DNA of 64,000 bases from Leptodontidium sp. MPI-SDFR-AT-0119. Taxonomy: Eukaryota; Ascomycota; Leotiomycetes; Helotiales; Leptodontidiaceae. The stretch covers positions 1,178,001 to 1,242,000 of the forward strand of contig JAHLEZ010000003.1 of the NCBI GenBank assembly GCA_020726505.1. The letters are read 5' to 3'. Both the position numbers and the translations under genes were made by a program. The notes under the pieces are model-generated. The model was not told the DNA's origin and searched no databases. It saw nothing but the letters and a program-made list of their open reading frames with translations. This document shows positions 46,543-57,386 of this stretch, in pieces; position 1 is the stretch's first letter, and each line of letters starts with the position of its first letter.

Positions 46543-49500
46543 CGTGTCGGCGGCACTCTCTGTGCAGGTAGGTTTAAGGGAGGAGGTACTCGGGGAGGAT
46601 CTGGAAGCAGCCAGGCAGGTTAGAGTTGTGCTGTGCTGCGCTGCGCTGTGTTGAAGGCAGAAGGGGCAGCAGAGGATTGCGACACTGTGTCATTGATGGA
46701 TGGATGGATGGATTGACGCACCTCAGTGAATTGCGCGGGCGAGCAAGTCTGGTGCTATTTATTTATGCGTACGCTGTAGAGAGACGAGGAGCAATCAATG
46801 GCTCGATGCGCCCAGTCGTGGTGGGCGTGGCCGATGGCGATGTCGTTATTTGCCTGGTACCTTACCTGTATGGAGGTGGAGGTGGAGGTTCGCGATTGCC
46901 GCGTGAGGTGTGGTTTGCTTTCGCGTCTCGTTTATCGGCCCAAACTCTGGCTCAGGATCGCTCGCTGCGCAGAAGTCTGGTCTGGACGGGGTGCGGTGGG
47001 AGGCTTCGCAGATGGTTTTTGGTTTGTCGCGGGCGTTGCAGGAGGAGGGTGAGTGGGAGAATTGTTGCGTGGGAAGAGGAGAAGGGATGTGCCGGTCGGT
47101 CTGTCTGGAGTTTTCGATTTTCGAGGGTGAGAAGGGAAGAAGCCGTTGCCTCACGCCCTAGCCGAGCCGTTCTATTGGTCGGGCTTGCCTAAAAAATCAA
47201 CACCCCGTGCGTAGATTCAGCGTCATAGCCAGCCTCCTTCTATTTGCCATTTCAGCCAAAACTTTCGCTTTCAACAAGCCCTTACAAGCAAGCAAACGTT
47301 ACAACGGAAGCAATCACGTCTCATGGATTCCAGGCACATATATTTTACGCCGTGTTTCTGCTGTTGCAGGTGCCCTGAGGCTGCACCCCTGCCCCAAGCC
47401 TCGCTTGCAGTGGACCACGTGATCTAGCAAAATATTGACATTCGGCATTTTTGGTAGGGTTTGTGTGTGTTGGCCCTAAAGGCAGCGGAAACAATTATGG
47501 TGACTCTGTAATGTTCAAGGTGGCTCTGCGAGGATTGGCCTCGAACTAAGGGCTATGGTGCCATAGTTTCAATGGTTGCTTAGCCTAGGTAGGCTACCAT
47601 TGTTTGTCTCCACCAACCAAGGAAAATGGCAAACTTCCATCTTGTGTACATGGAAACATCATCATTGGACAAAGATTATTTCAAAGATTATTTCTAACGT
47701 AAACCCCTCTAAATAATATCTTCTCGTTCCATCAAATGTGTCGAAATATATTCAAAACTTGAAATAATTGTATATCATTCTCTCTCGATCAGGGTTTTCT
47801 TTCTCCACGTGCGATTAACTTGAGAGGCTTGGACTCAGCTCCTTGACTTCCAGTCCCAGTCCCAGACCTATCTTTACCTTTATTCGTGTTGCCTTCTGCT
47901 GGCTTCTAGCTATTTCCGTACTTTGTTTCAGGTAGACACGTCATTTGAGATATTTCACTCGTTATTCATGCACCTAAATTTATTTGGGATTCCAACCGCT
48001 CGGTTCACTCGTTCCGAGATCGACTTCAACCCCCACGATTTGTCCTTGGCATCGTGATTCTTGAAGCGCCCTCTCATCCACAAGCTTTGTAAGTCACATA
48101 AATAATGACCCTTAATCATTCACGGGTGAGGTGGAGGTCTTTCAACGTCGCCCAAGAGGTCTCAAATGGCGAACTCAAATCGCTTCTTTAGCCGCCAGTG
48201 GTGAAGAAGGCTCGGCCCGCTGCAGTTTGCTGTCTTGTATGTTCGAGTTTTCCATAGATTCACGAACGGAACCAACGCTCAGGCTTAGGCAAAAGGTAAT
48301 TTGCCACTGTTGAAAAGGGTCACAAGTGGCATGATTCAAGCCGATTTTGTAGGCGCCATCCTCCTCAATCAGCTTACTAAAAACTCTTCCGGGATCTCAA
48401 CTCCCTCTTGACACACCTCTACGCTTTGAAAGTAGTGTATCTTTCACTTTACTCCATCGAGAGCCTTGAATACCCGGTAAGGATGAGTGATTGATCCCGA
48501 TGTGGAAGTCCCCGGTCGTTGCAGAAAGCATGTGCAAATCAGGAACTATTTATATCAAAGTTTCCAAATACCCACCCCCAAAGAGGCTCCAACTTGGAAT
48601 ATCAGAATGTGTTGATCAAATCAATCGAGATGAGGTAGGCTGCAAACAGCACAACTCAACAGCCGTCACACGTAGCCGTGTTGGAGCTGTACGTGTCCAA
48701 ATCAGATCAGTTATTCATCTAAAAAGGAAGCAATCCAAATGTTGTACGCCTCTACATGTCGCACTGGTGAGATTCATCCACCCTATCAAAACAAATTTCT
48801 TCCACTCGATATGCACGAGCTTGCGCTTACGATGCAGCCAGGCAAGGCAAAATCAAAGACCTGAGGGAATCGGCTCACCGATGAGTAACAGAACTTAACG
48901 TCAAACTGTGTCGTTCCGGAATGTGACAAGCTTTCAAATCATATCCTCAAATGACAACTACTTGAATGCCATAGCGAGAGAAGCGACTGTTTTCTTGTCC
49001 TGGGAATCGTTTATGAATTGCACAGTAATCCAATCACAGGCGTCAGAAGACACCCCTCCAATATGTACTTCGGAACTTTGTCATTCCGCCACCGACCCCC
49101 AACTTCCACTTCCCGGAACTCTGGATGAAAGTTCGTCGGCCAAGTGGTCTCTCTGAGAGAAAAATTAGTAACTTGATTCTGGTGGGAATTTGTATAACCT
49201 GCGATGCTGAAAGGATCTCAGTACTGCGTAGACGCTATTCCGCACCACGGCTTTCCATTCCCGTTTCGGCTCGAGGTTGAAAGAGATCGGGAGAGATCGG
49301 GATGCCGAGGGTTAAGATTCGGCATCGACGGCGCGCCGGTTCAAGGTGCTTTCGAAGAAGCCCTCATCACCAGCAATGCCCAGGGTTTTGGGGCGACCGC
49401 GGAGCTGACCCGAAGAATCAAGATTCGAGAGAGAACAGGGGTGGAAACTCTGAATAGCAACTTCTGTCCTCTGATTGCTGGAACAAGACAAAAGTTCCTG

Positions 49501-49889
49501 CACACTACTGCCGCTGAAAGTACTTTCCCACGGGAAGAACTCCATCATGTTCCGAGTCCAGGTCATTCCCTCTCGCATTGGCTGAACTGAGAGGCCCAAA
49601 CGAACGAGGGAAAGTACCATCCATACGATACTTGCTTGCTGTCTTGACTTTCGACACCGCTTAGTCTCATCTATGCAGGGTTCCGGTTGGTGCGCGTGAT
49701 GAATCCAATACACCAGGTCTGCTGCAAGCAGTTTCTGCATCGTGGACCTTTCTCCCATCGCGGTGTGATCAGAGAAGTTGAGATGAAGAATTTGAATGTC
49801 GACAAGTGTCGGTTGGCCACCTAGGCGGCTAGTAAATAAATGGGATAGGACGGTTACACAGATCTCCTTTAAATCGACCTTCGAGGTCT
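46543..49889. other. long intergenic region upstream of the forkhead gene
   Basis: About 3.3 kb. The first 650 bases are the forkhead promoter and include an ATTGG (inverted CCAAT) at 47174-47178 and a GGAGGT repeat near 46872-46892. Open frames between 48100 and 49760 overlap on both strands and show no domain. Confidence 0.45.
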
Positions 49890-50111
49890 TCAGGCGGACT
49901 GCTGTGCCCTTTGATCAGCAGCTGTTAGCCCGCCACAAGCCTGCCCCCATTGTAACGCACGCCTCGGTAGTCGACTGCACAGGGTCTTGCCGTCAAAACA
50001 AAAGAGATGCTTTGCTTGGATACCACAGACGCATTGAGCGGGATGCGACGGAGTGTTGCACATAAATAGGATGATCACAGTGGCCAGTCCGAGTGTAGCT
50101 TTGCATCCCAT
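49890..50111 (-). CDS. candidate small cysteine-rich secreted protein
   Basis: Within a longer open frame, the internal ATG at 50111 gives a 73-residue protein with a classical signal peptide: MGCKATLGLATVIILFMC and then a likely cleavage near HPAQ. The mature part has five Cys (CVC, FC, LC and AC) in about 50 residues. It fits the general look of fungal effector-like secreted proteins but matches none I know. No intron is needed. The frame upstream of this ATG would put a basic region ahead of the signal, so the internal start is preferred. It lies alone in a gene-poor region. It may be chance. Confidence 0.33.
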   Translation of the reverse strand: MGCKATLGLATVIILFMCNTPSHPAQCVCGIQAKHLFCFDGKTLCSRLPRRALQWGQACGGLTAADQRAQQSA

Positions 50112-52140
50112 GCTTGCATCCCGTCCAAGAGCAGAGCTTATGATACCAGGTCGTCGCCTCGTCGTCAACGGCAGCAAGGGAGGGAAAGAGAACGACTTTT
50201 CGGCCAGCTGCTTCGTATCATCGTATGTACACCGTTCAGAACAGCAAGTACATGTCGCATGGCCCTTGCACCGGGCTGCATCGATCTGCGGCCGCTGCAT
50301 GGGCTTCTAGCATTGGATTGGCCTAGCTAGCAGAGCCCGCTGGCCGCGAATCTGATCAAATCGATTCCCGAGAAAACCGTTGAAGATGGCAGGCAGGCAA
50401 GTGGAGAGGAATTGAAACCGCGGTGACTGACTGGTCGGCTCGAGTCAGCAAGGTACAGTACATACATACCTAAGTAGGTAGGTCCTAGAGAAACCTGTGA
50501 ACCTAGGAACGAACCCAGGAGCCTCAGAACCTAATAGGGCCAGGACGCCATCCAGACCACCAACTTATTATTTATATTTTAGGTCCTTCCTCATTCTCAT
50601 TAGTTCCTAGTTCTTGCTGTAATTCGAGTCTCTCCATCAGCCCTTCTCCAATCCAACCCATTCCCTTGGCTTCCAGGTTAGTTATTAGAGCATTCGACTC
50701 GACTCGGCATAGCATCCAGACCATCTGATAAAATCGGTAAGTGGGGTCCGAGTTCGAGCAATTTACGTCAACCGATATGCGTTGCGGCCGGCTAATAAAC
50801 CAGACGTCGGCCCTTCCCTCGCTCGAGCTCAAAGTAAAATTTATGTATGCGCCAGGCGGTCTAAACAGATTACCAAGGTTGGCGCCCAATGTTCGACAAA
50901 GCCGAGCACATCGGCGGTGCTGTGGCCGCTCGATTCAGGATAGTTTTAGGAAGAGGCATGTGCTGTGCGTTGATGTGATGCATCCCGGGACGGCAGCACA
51001 TGTGGCCGCCCAGCATGTCTCTTTCTCCCATCTCATTTCCTGGACACAGGCCGGCCGGTACATGGGATGGGATGGAAATACTAGGGCAGGGGAGGGCAGG
51101 GAGGGGAGGGAGGGATGATGAAGTGTAACAGCGCTCGGTTGCGTACAGAACCTTCAGATCGTGCCACCAGGATCTTTGATGGCGAGCATGGCACTGGCTG
51201 TGGCTCTGGCTCTGGCTCTAGCATTGGCAGCCGTTTGTCCCTCCCCTCCGTGTACTGTACTGGGAAAACAGCAACAAGGGGCATGCATGGCTGGCACAAG
51301 CAGAAGTCCAGCGGGAAGGCAGCTCGTTCGACTGGTGGCGTGGCGGCGGCGGTGGAGGGAGTTGAATCGTGGGGGAGGGCTGGAATGGAGCTTGGCCAGA
51401 GCCAGAGCAGAGCAGCCAGATCCAGACACCTCTCACGATGTCCATATGTCCATGTCGGACGGCCACAAGCAAGTAGAAGGAGAGTGGGCGAGTCGTGTTG
51501 TTCCGAATGGACGCCGAGGACGGTAAGAAATCTCCCTCCGAATACTAAGTCAGTCAGTCAGTCAGTCTAGGTACAACGGCGGGACTACACTCAACCAAGA
51601 CCGGAACTAAAAGTTTAGTTAGTCCTTAACAGCCCCCCACTCCGATTTCCACCTCCTTTCAGGACCTTCGGACCATGTGAGAGATAGACAGGTAGATGCA
51701 CACAAGGGACACATGTTGACCTGCCAGTAGTCCGCTGGTTCACTTGACCCAGTCAATCCCACTCTAGAAACCTTATCATGGTCCAGTCCTGGATCTAGCC
51801 GCTGCCATTTCCTTGCGCTGGCCCACTTGCTGCCGATTCTCGCCCTGCCTGTATCCGTCTTGTTTTCTCCTTATGTTAAGGTGCTCTCTTGATTCAGCGT
51901 CCCACGCATTTCCCCCGACTGTGTCAAGAGACGAAAGAAAGAAACAAAACCTCCGTTCTTTCCCTTAGAAACTCCTCCTCCATTCATCCTTATACCCATG
52001 ATCACCTTCGTCTGCGAGGACTATCTACTCTACTTGCTCCTTCTCTTCGATTGACTACTTTCACACAAGTGATATTTGAGAGCTACTCCTTCTCAATCTC
52101 CTTTCATCTCTTGCTTCACTAGCCTCAATCACCATTCGCC
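50112..52140. promoter_or_regulatory. intergenic region and aminotransferase promoter
   Basis: Repeats at 51193-51220 (TGGCTC) and 51549-51567 (CAGT) and GTACAGTAC elements at 50452-50463 and 51251-51261. From 51860 to 52140 the plus strand is strongly pyrimidine-rich, a usual feature of well-expressed fungal genes, and ends CGCCATGG at the aminotransferase start. No gene recognised. Confidence 0.45.
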
Positions 52141-53664
52141 ATGGCTCCTTCTGCTGTTACCGAACTTGGCCATCATGAGAATTCAACTACCATCTTCTTG
52201 AAGGGCAGTCGACTTCCCAAGGAACACTTCATCACGTCGAATGGCTCTTCCTCTCCAGACGCTCGGAAGAAGGCCGAGTTTCTCCTCGACAGAAATCTTC
52301 ACAAGTCCTTCCCCGTTGTTAAGGGCGGCAAAGGCAACTACCTTTACCTTACAGATGGCCGAACTATCTTCGATGCCACGTCGGGAGCCGCAGTATCCTG
52401 CTTAGGACATGGTAACCAGAGAGTCATTGATGCCATTACGGCTCAGCTGACTACTGGGGTCCCTTACCTCGCCTCGACCTTCTGGGGTTCCGATGTTGTA
52501 GAGAAGCTCTGCAAGGAGTTGATCGATGGCACTGATGGAAAGATGGCACGAGTCTACTTGGCTGGCTCAGGTAAGTCTTGATGTCATCTTGTGCTGACTT
52601 CATGCTGTACTAACGCAATGCCAGGCTCTGAGGCAATGGAAGCAACTATCAAACTTTCTCGCCAATATTTCTACGAGAACGACAAGAAAACCTCTCGTGT
52701 GAACTTCATTGCCCGCGAGCACTCCTACCATGGCAATACCATTGGCGCCTTGGGCATATCTGGCCATGTGGCCCGGAGAGCACCATACACACCCTTCCTG
52801 ATGGGCAATGTGCATCATGTATCTCCCTGTAATGCGTACCGTCAGCGCCAAGATGAGGAATCTGACGCCGACTTTGTGGCTAGAAAGGCGGCAGAGCTGG
52901 AGGCGAAGTTCCACGAACTGGGTCCGGAGACAGTTGTTGGTTTCATCGCAGAACCAGTCGTGGGGGCCGCCTTAGGCTGCGTTCCATCTGTCCCGGGCTA
53001 CTTAAAGGCGATGAGAGATGTCTGCCACAAGTATGGAGCACTTTTTATTCTGGATGAGGTTATGAGTGGGATGGGGCGTTGCGGTACTCTACATGCTTGG
53101 CAAGATGAGGATGTCGTTCCTGACCTTCAAACCATTGGTAAAGGCCTTGGTGCTGGCTACCAGCCCATTGCAGCAGTCCTGATATCCCAGAAGGTCGTCA
53201 ATGCATTGCTAGATGGCAGTGGCCAGTTCATCCACGGACAAACATATCAGGGCATGCCCATTCAAGCTGCCGCAGCCTTGGAGGTCCAAAGAATCAAGCG
53301 TGAGGAGAACTTGATGGAGAATGTTCGAACCCAGGGCGCCTACCTCGAAAAGCGTCTAAAGTCTCTCCTGGGGGATCATCCAAACGTTGGCGACATCCGT
53401 GGACGAGGTCTCTTCTGGGGCATCGAATTCGTCAAGGACAAGGAGACCAAGGAACCATTTGACCTGAAGATGGGGATTGCACAGAAGGTTCACGATACCG
53501 CGATCTCGGCGCCATTCAACATGACGATGTACCCCGGCACGGGAACTTTCGATGGCATTTCGGGCGACCACGTTATATTGGCGCCACCCTACACCATAAC
53601 ACAAGCCGATGCCGAGTATATCGCCCAGGTGACATCAGACGTCGTTCATCGCGTCTTTCAATAG
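52141..53664 (+). CDS. class III PLP-dependent aminotransferase
   Basis: Transfers an amino group between an omega-amino compound and a keto acid, with pyridoxal phosphate. Exons are 52141-52570 and 52625-53664, one 54-base intron, giving 489 residues. The pyridoxal site is complete: the phosphate-binding GSGSEAMEATIK (about 142-153), the Asp of LFILDEVMSGMGRCG near 287, and the Schiff-base Lys near 316 in TIGKGLGAGYQP. HGQTYQGMPIQAAAAL is the C-terminal phosphate contact. Relatives include 4-aminobutyrate and ornithine aminotransferases and 7,8-diaminopelargonate synthase, but the specific substrate is not evident. A 4-aminobutyrate type would make succinate semialdehyde, the substrate of the aldehyde dehydrogenase 41 kb away, but this is not evidence of a link. 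Confidence 0.9.
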
Positions 53665-54131
53665 GTCTGTGGTCTACGGATTATGATCTGACGTGTTGTG
53701 CAAGGCCTTGCTTCGTACACGCTCATCTCTTACTTCTTCCCTGCGCTGGACTTATCTGCATTTGTCATTTGTCATGGACCGTTCATCATCTTCATTCGCA
53801 TTCAAGCATGGGGAATAGGGTGCGTAGATTAGACAAATTTTGCAAACCTTTAACAGAATACTTCTCCTTACATACCGTGATGATAATCCATAACTGTATT
53901 CGTGTTTCTGTTCCACCTCTCAGTCTGCTAACGTTGCCAATAAGACCGCGACGCCGTCACTACCAAATGAAGCGGCAGCCACGTGAGGTTTGTTTTGTTT
54001 ACTTCTCGCGCGACCATCAACACTTCTTCTCTCGAGACACGATCCGCTCCTTCCCGGCCAAGAACATCCACTGAGCACCCAGTTCTCTCTTGGCGTGCAT
54101 TTCTCACACCCTAAGGTGTCTCTCGGCAATC
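53665..54131. other. intergenic, no gene recognised
   Basis: 467 bases holding the aminotransferase 3' end and the leader of the next gene. No sites argued. Confidence 0.45.
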
Positions 54132-55677
54132 ATGCCAGTCATCAACCTCTTTCTTGACCCGCTCGATGCCAGCAACCCCAGCTTTGTTGACCCCGAGGTC
54201 AGGAAGATTCGTGCGAAGCAAGCTGTGCAAACTCGTAGCAGCAGCGATTCTGAGGTTGAGAATAGTCCCCCTACGCCCCCAGACAGTCCAAGTGCTAATT
54301 TGAAGCCTGGAATCATTGTGTATGTTATCCCCCCCTCTCTCCCTATGACACTTTCTCCCTGTATCAAAATGTTCAAAACCTGACAGCTCCGACGTCTAGA
54401 CCTTTCAGCATTCCAACAAAAATCTCCCCCTCCTGGAAAGAGATCGAAGGTTTGAGCAGTGCCATACTTGGCGAGGCGAGCACACCAGACGGGCTGTTTC
54501 TTTCGGGGCACTCTCGTGGAGTTGAACATCCGCAGACTGTGAAACAATGTGGCTGACTTCTATGTTCTTCAGCTCGAAGATAACTACAGAGACAGTCAAC
54601 TAAGCCGTGTCGAGCGCCATGCCAAAAGCGAACGCCTGGAAGCTCGCCATGGAGACCTCAATGCCTGGGACAAGAACCCCTTCAAGACCGTCGTCACTTC
54701 AAAGTCCCGCGAGACCCCTGAAAAGGAGAAGGAGATGCGCAATAACGCAGCAGCCGCTCGCCCAAAGACGATCCGTGTTAAGTTGACTCCTGCCGGTAGT
54801 AAGTTACACTTTCATACTGTGTTAGTAATAGTACCAAGGTGCTTCTTTCAGGGACGTCTAGTTGTTAACCGGAAGCGGCGAATGGATAATCCGGAAGTCT
54901 CATTCCATTCAATAATGTGCCAGCCTTCAATGTTGGATGGAGATTAGGCAATTCACTGTTGTGCATAGTTGTCGTCGTATTACACGGGTTTGTTTTGGGA
55001 GTTTTGCTGACTACGTCAAAGCGAAAGCCTGTTCGCAGCTCAGATCATTCCAAACGAAAATACACTTGGAGGTACCCAGAAGTCAAGAATAAAGGAAAGA
55101 TCCGGGCTCGCAAGCAGAAGGTAGTTGGAGCTGAAGCTTTGATGGATCTCAGAGTCGCATCAGAGGACCAAGACAAGACATCTTCTACTGCTAGAACAGC
55201 CTCAAAGAAGAATGATTCGGACGAAGAGGATGATGTCAACTCACTGTTTGATGAGACTTCAGATGTCGAAAACGGTAATGGTAATGGCTGCAAGATAGCC
55301 GAGGAAGAAGATATGACGAACGGAGAGATGATCGACGTAGACTCCGAGGCTGGACTACTCATTTCCGAGGATGATTCTCGTCGTACTTCTGTTCGTGGTA
55401 GCACGGAGGATGCACAACCCACTACTACTCACGAGACGCACGAGGTGTCCCTTCTCTTCATTCCGATCCAGCCGTTTTCACCAGACACCAAATGTCTAGG
55501 TTGGTTCAGCACTTCTTCAATGATATGACCGAAGCCGCTGTTCGCAACAACGACGTCGTTCTGCTGAGAGCGCTTGCTAGTTCTGATGCCGGAGTTACCA
55601 TTGACAACCTTGACCCAGTGGAGGAGTTGCGAGTCCGAGATATCACCGAGTGGTATGAAAGTGGTTGCAGTAAATAG
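54132..55677 (+). pseudogene. unresolved gene, possibly broken, hypothetical product
   Basis: Coding-like segments lie in order but do not join cleanly. A good first exon (54132-54319, MPVINLFLDPLDASNPSFVD) splices with an 80-base intron to 54400-54538 (PFSIPTKISPSWKEIEGLSS). The next segment, from 54573 (LEDNYRDSQLSRVERHAKSE), follows a 34-base GT...AG stretch, shorter than usual, or needs a frame change. From about 55020 a Lys/Arg-rich then Asp/Glu-rich segment follows (KRKYTWRYPEVKNKGKIRAR). A last piece at about 55492-55677 (HFFNDMTEAAVRNNDVVLLR) is in another frame with no good splice join. I do not recognise the family; the basic-acidic make-up suggests a nuclear protein. Either a multi-exon gene I cannot join, or one with frame damage. 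Confidence 0.4.
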
Positions 55678-56149
55678 CTGCACGGCACACCTTCTTCTGT
55701 TGTGACTCTACGGCGGATATTTGCTTGGGAAGGGATTGGCATCTAAGTACCCTGTGAGCTTCAAAATTGTGGAGGCTATCTAAGGAGGCTATGGGCCGCA
55801 TATTCTAGTTCATAGCTATTAGCAATATTAAGATCTCAGTCGAATACAATCATGGAAGTATCAACGTTCCAAAGCCAGATGTGATTTTGTAATTTTTGAA
55901 GGCCATCGCCGGACCTTTGTATGGACCTCCAGGCCCACCAGAATCATAGATTGGCAGCTTTGATCGTTACTGAGATGCTAAAATTCCGTATTATCACAGA
56001 ATACATCGATCATACAGCACAGGACTCACCTATAGCCAGGTCAAGTTATTAGAACGGTCCTCTCTGGGGCAGCTACCGAAGCCTCTTCCCCGATATAGAC
56101 CTCCTAGAAACAGTCACCATATTTTCAACCGCCCTATCCACCACACACT
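55678..56149. other. intergenic, no gene recognised
   Basis: 472 bases between the unresolved gene and the 3' end of the dead peroxiredoxin-like gene. Nothing else seen. Confidence 0.45.
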
Positions 56150-56788
56150 CAAGCACCACTCAAAGCCTTTGTTGCCTCTCCAAAGACCGGTACTTCATCC
56201 GCAGCCTTTGAAACAGCAACCCACTTGACCGTCCCATTCTTACACACAGCAAAGCTGCCACTTGTCTGCCATCTCGAGCCGCTCTCTGTAGGTTAATTCC
56301 AAATCCCTTCCTTCTTCCCCAGCGTATATACCGCGTACAGAGACCACGGATTCAATACGTGCTATGTACTGGATATACCCAAGCCCCATTTTCCATATAG
56401 CTCTCGTTCTCGTCGACAATTACGCGGACATTACCTTCACCACCTACAGATCTGAGCCAGTTTTTGGTCGTAGAGTCGGAAGGGTGTGAGACTGCTACGT
56501 AGTTCTTCGAGGTATCTTTGGAGGGGAGATCGCGGAGACCGAGGAACGTCTTTTCAGCGACTAAGAGAGGATTAGCTAGGTTGCATGGACAGATAACATG
56601 AGGATGATAGAGTGAGACGTACAAGGACAACCACAGTGTCGGAGGAATGCGATAACAGATGGTTTTCCATCTGAGGTTGGGAATGAAAGCTCTGATGTTG
56701 AAGGTGCTTTGCTGCCAACTTCTGGGACGGGAGATATGGTAACAGATTTGGGGAACGCCCAGCTCGAAAGTTCTTGCTGAAATGTCAT
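56150..56788 (-). pseudogene. peroxiredoxin-like (AhpC/TSA, thioredoxin-fold) gene with three lesions
   Basis: Start at 56788 (MTFQQELSSWAFPKSVTISP). A short intron joins LRHCGCP to FAEKTFLGLRDLPSK; this is the conserved core of a fungal AhpC/TSA-type family, with the Cys pair CGC. After VRVIVDENE one base appears to be missing near 56401-56402. In the shifted frame the rest of the family is plain to see: LYGKWGLGISSTW, NPWSLYAVYTLGKKEGIWN, SGSRWQTSGSFAV and KWVAVSKAADEVPVFGEA, up to a natural stop at 56150. In that frame a TAG sits where the family has Trp (56362-56364) and a TAA just after IWN (56293-56295). A frameshift and two stops mean the gene is not functional in this sequence. The lesions are described, not repaired here. 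Confidence 0.75.
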
Positions 56789-57386
56789 ATTGATAGCTAG
56801 AAGGATCAAAGTTGATATTGTAAATATCTTGGGTAACAAATGTAACAGATAATAAATATAAGGGGGCCGCCAGAATTGCGAAGAAACCCCAAGTAGAGGA
56901 TTCAAGCTCAAAGCAAAGGAGGGGATAATTGGTGACGGAACCAATGCGGGGTTCGGTTTAGAGGAGCTATAATTCCAAATCGAAATGGACGAATGATGGG
57001 AAAAGGAGACGACATGCAAAGCAACATTGCCAGGATACCTACTTTAAACTTACCGCGGAGTCTGTTTCTTGCGTCGTCGAGGAACTGAGGCGAAAAGAGA
57101 CAAATCCACGTCAGCCCTCCAAATTGAGCTTAAAAATCATACCCACGTGACCGGCATCGACTTCGAAGCTTTTCCTCTTGGAGCTGCTCTGCTTTCCACA
57201 GAAATAACCGCTCCTGAGCTAGACTGAGAAGAGAACTTAATACATCTTTGTCGAAGAGTGGCTGCCGGAGAAGCACTCCCCTTCATGAACAAGACATAGC
57301 GCTTCCTAGCTGGACTCAAGTTAGGATAGATAGCCAGATCGCGATATTGAAATCCCGAGTGGTGGTAGTATTTTGTCTTATCAGTT
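56789..57386. promoter_or_regulatory. divergent region between the dead gene and DML1
   Basis: 598 bases between divergent starts; it must contain the DML1 promoter. No specific site can be argued. Confidence 0.35.

Noticed and set aside
51161..51526. Open frame with a hydrophobic, signal-like start
   Set aside because: The Ala/Leu run comes from the TGGCTC repeat; the rest is low complexity, with overlapping frames on the other strand.
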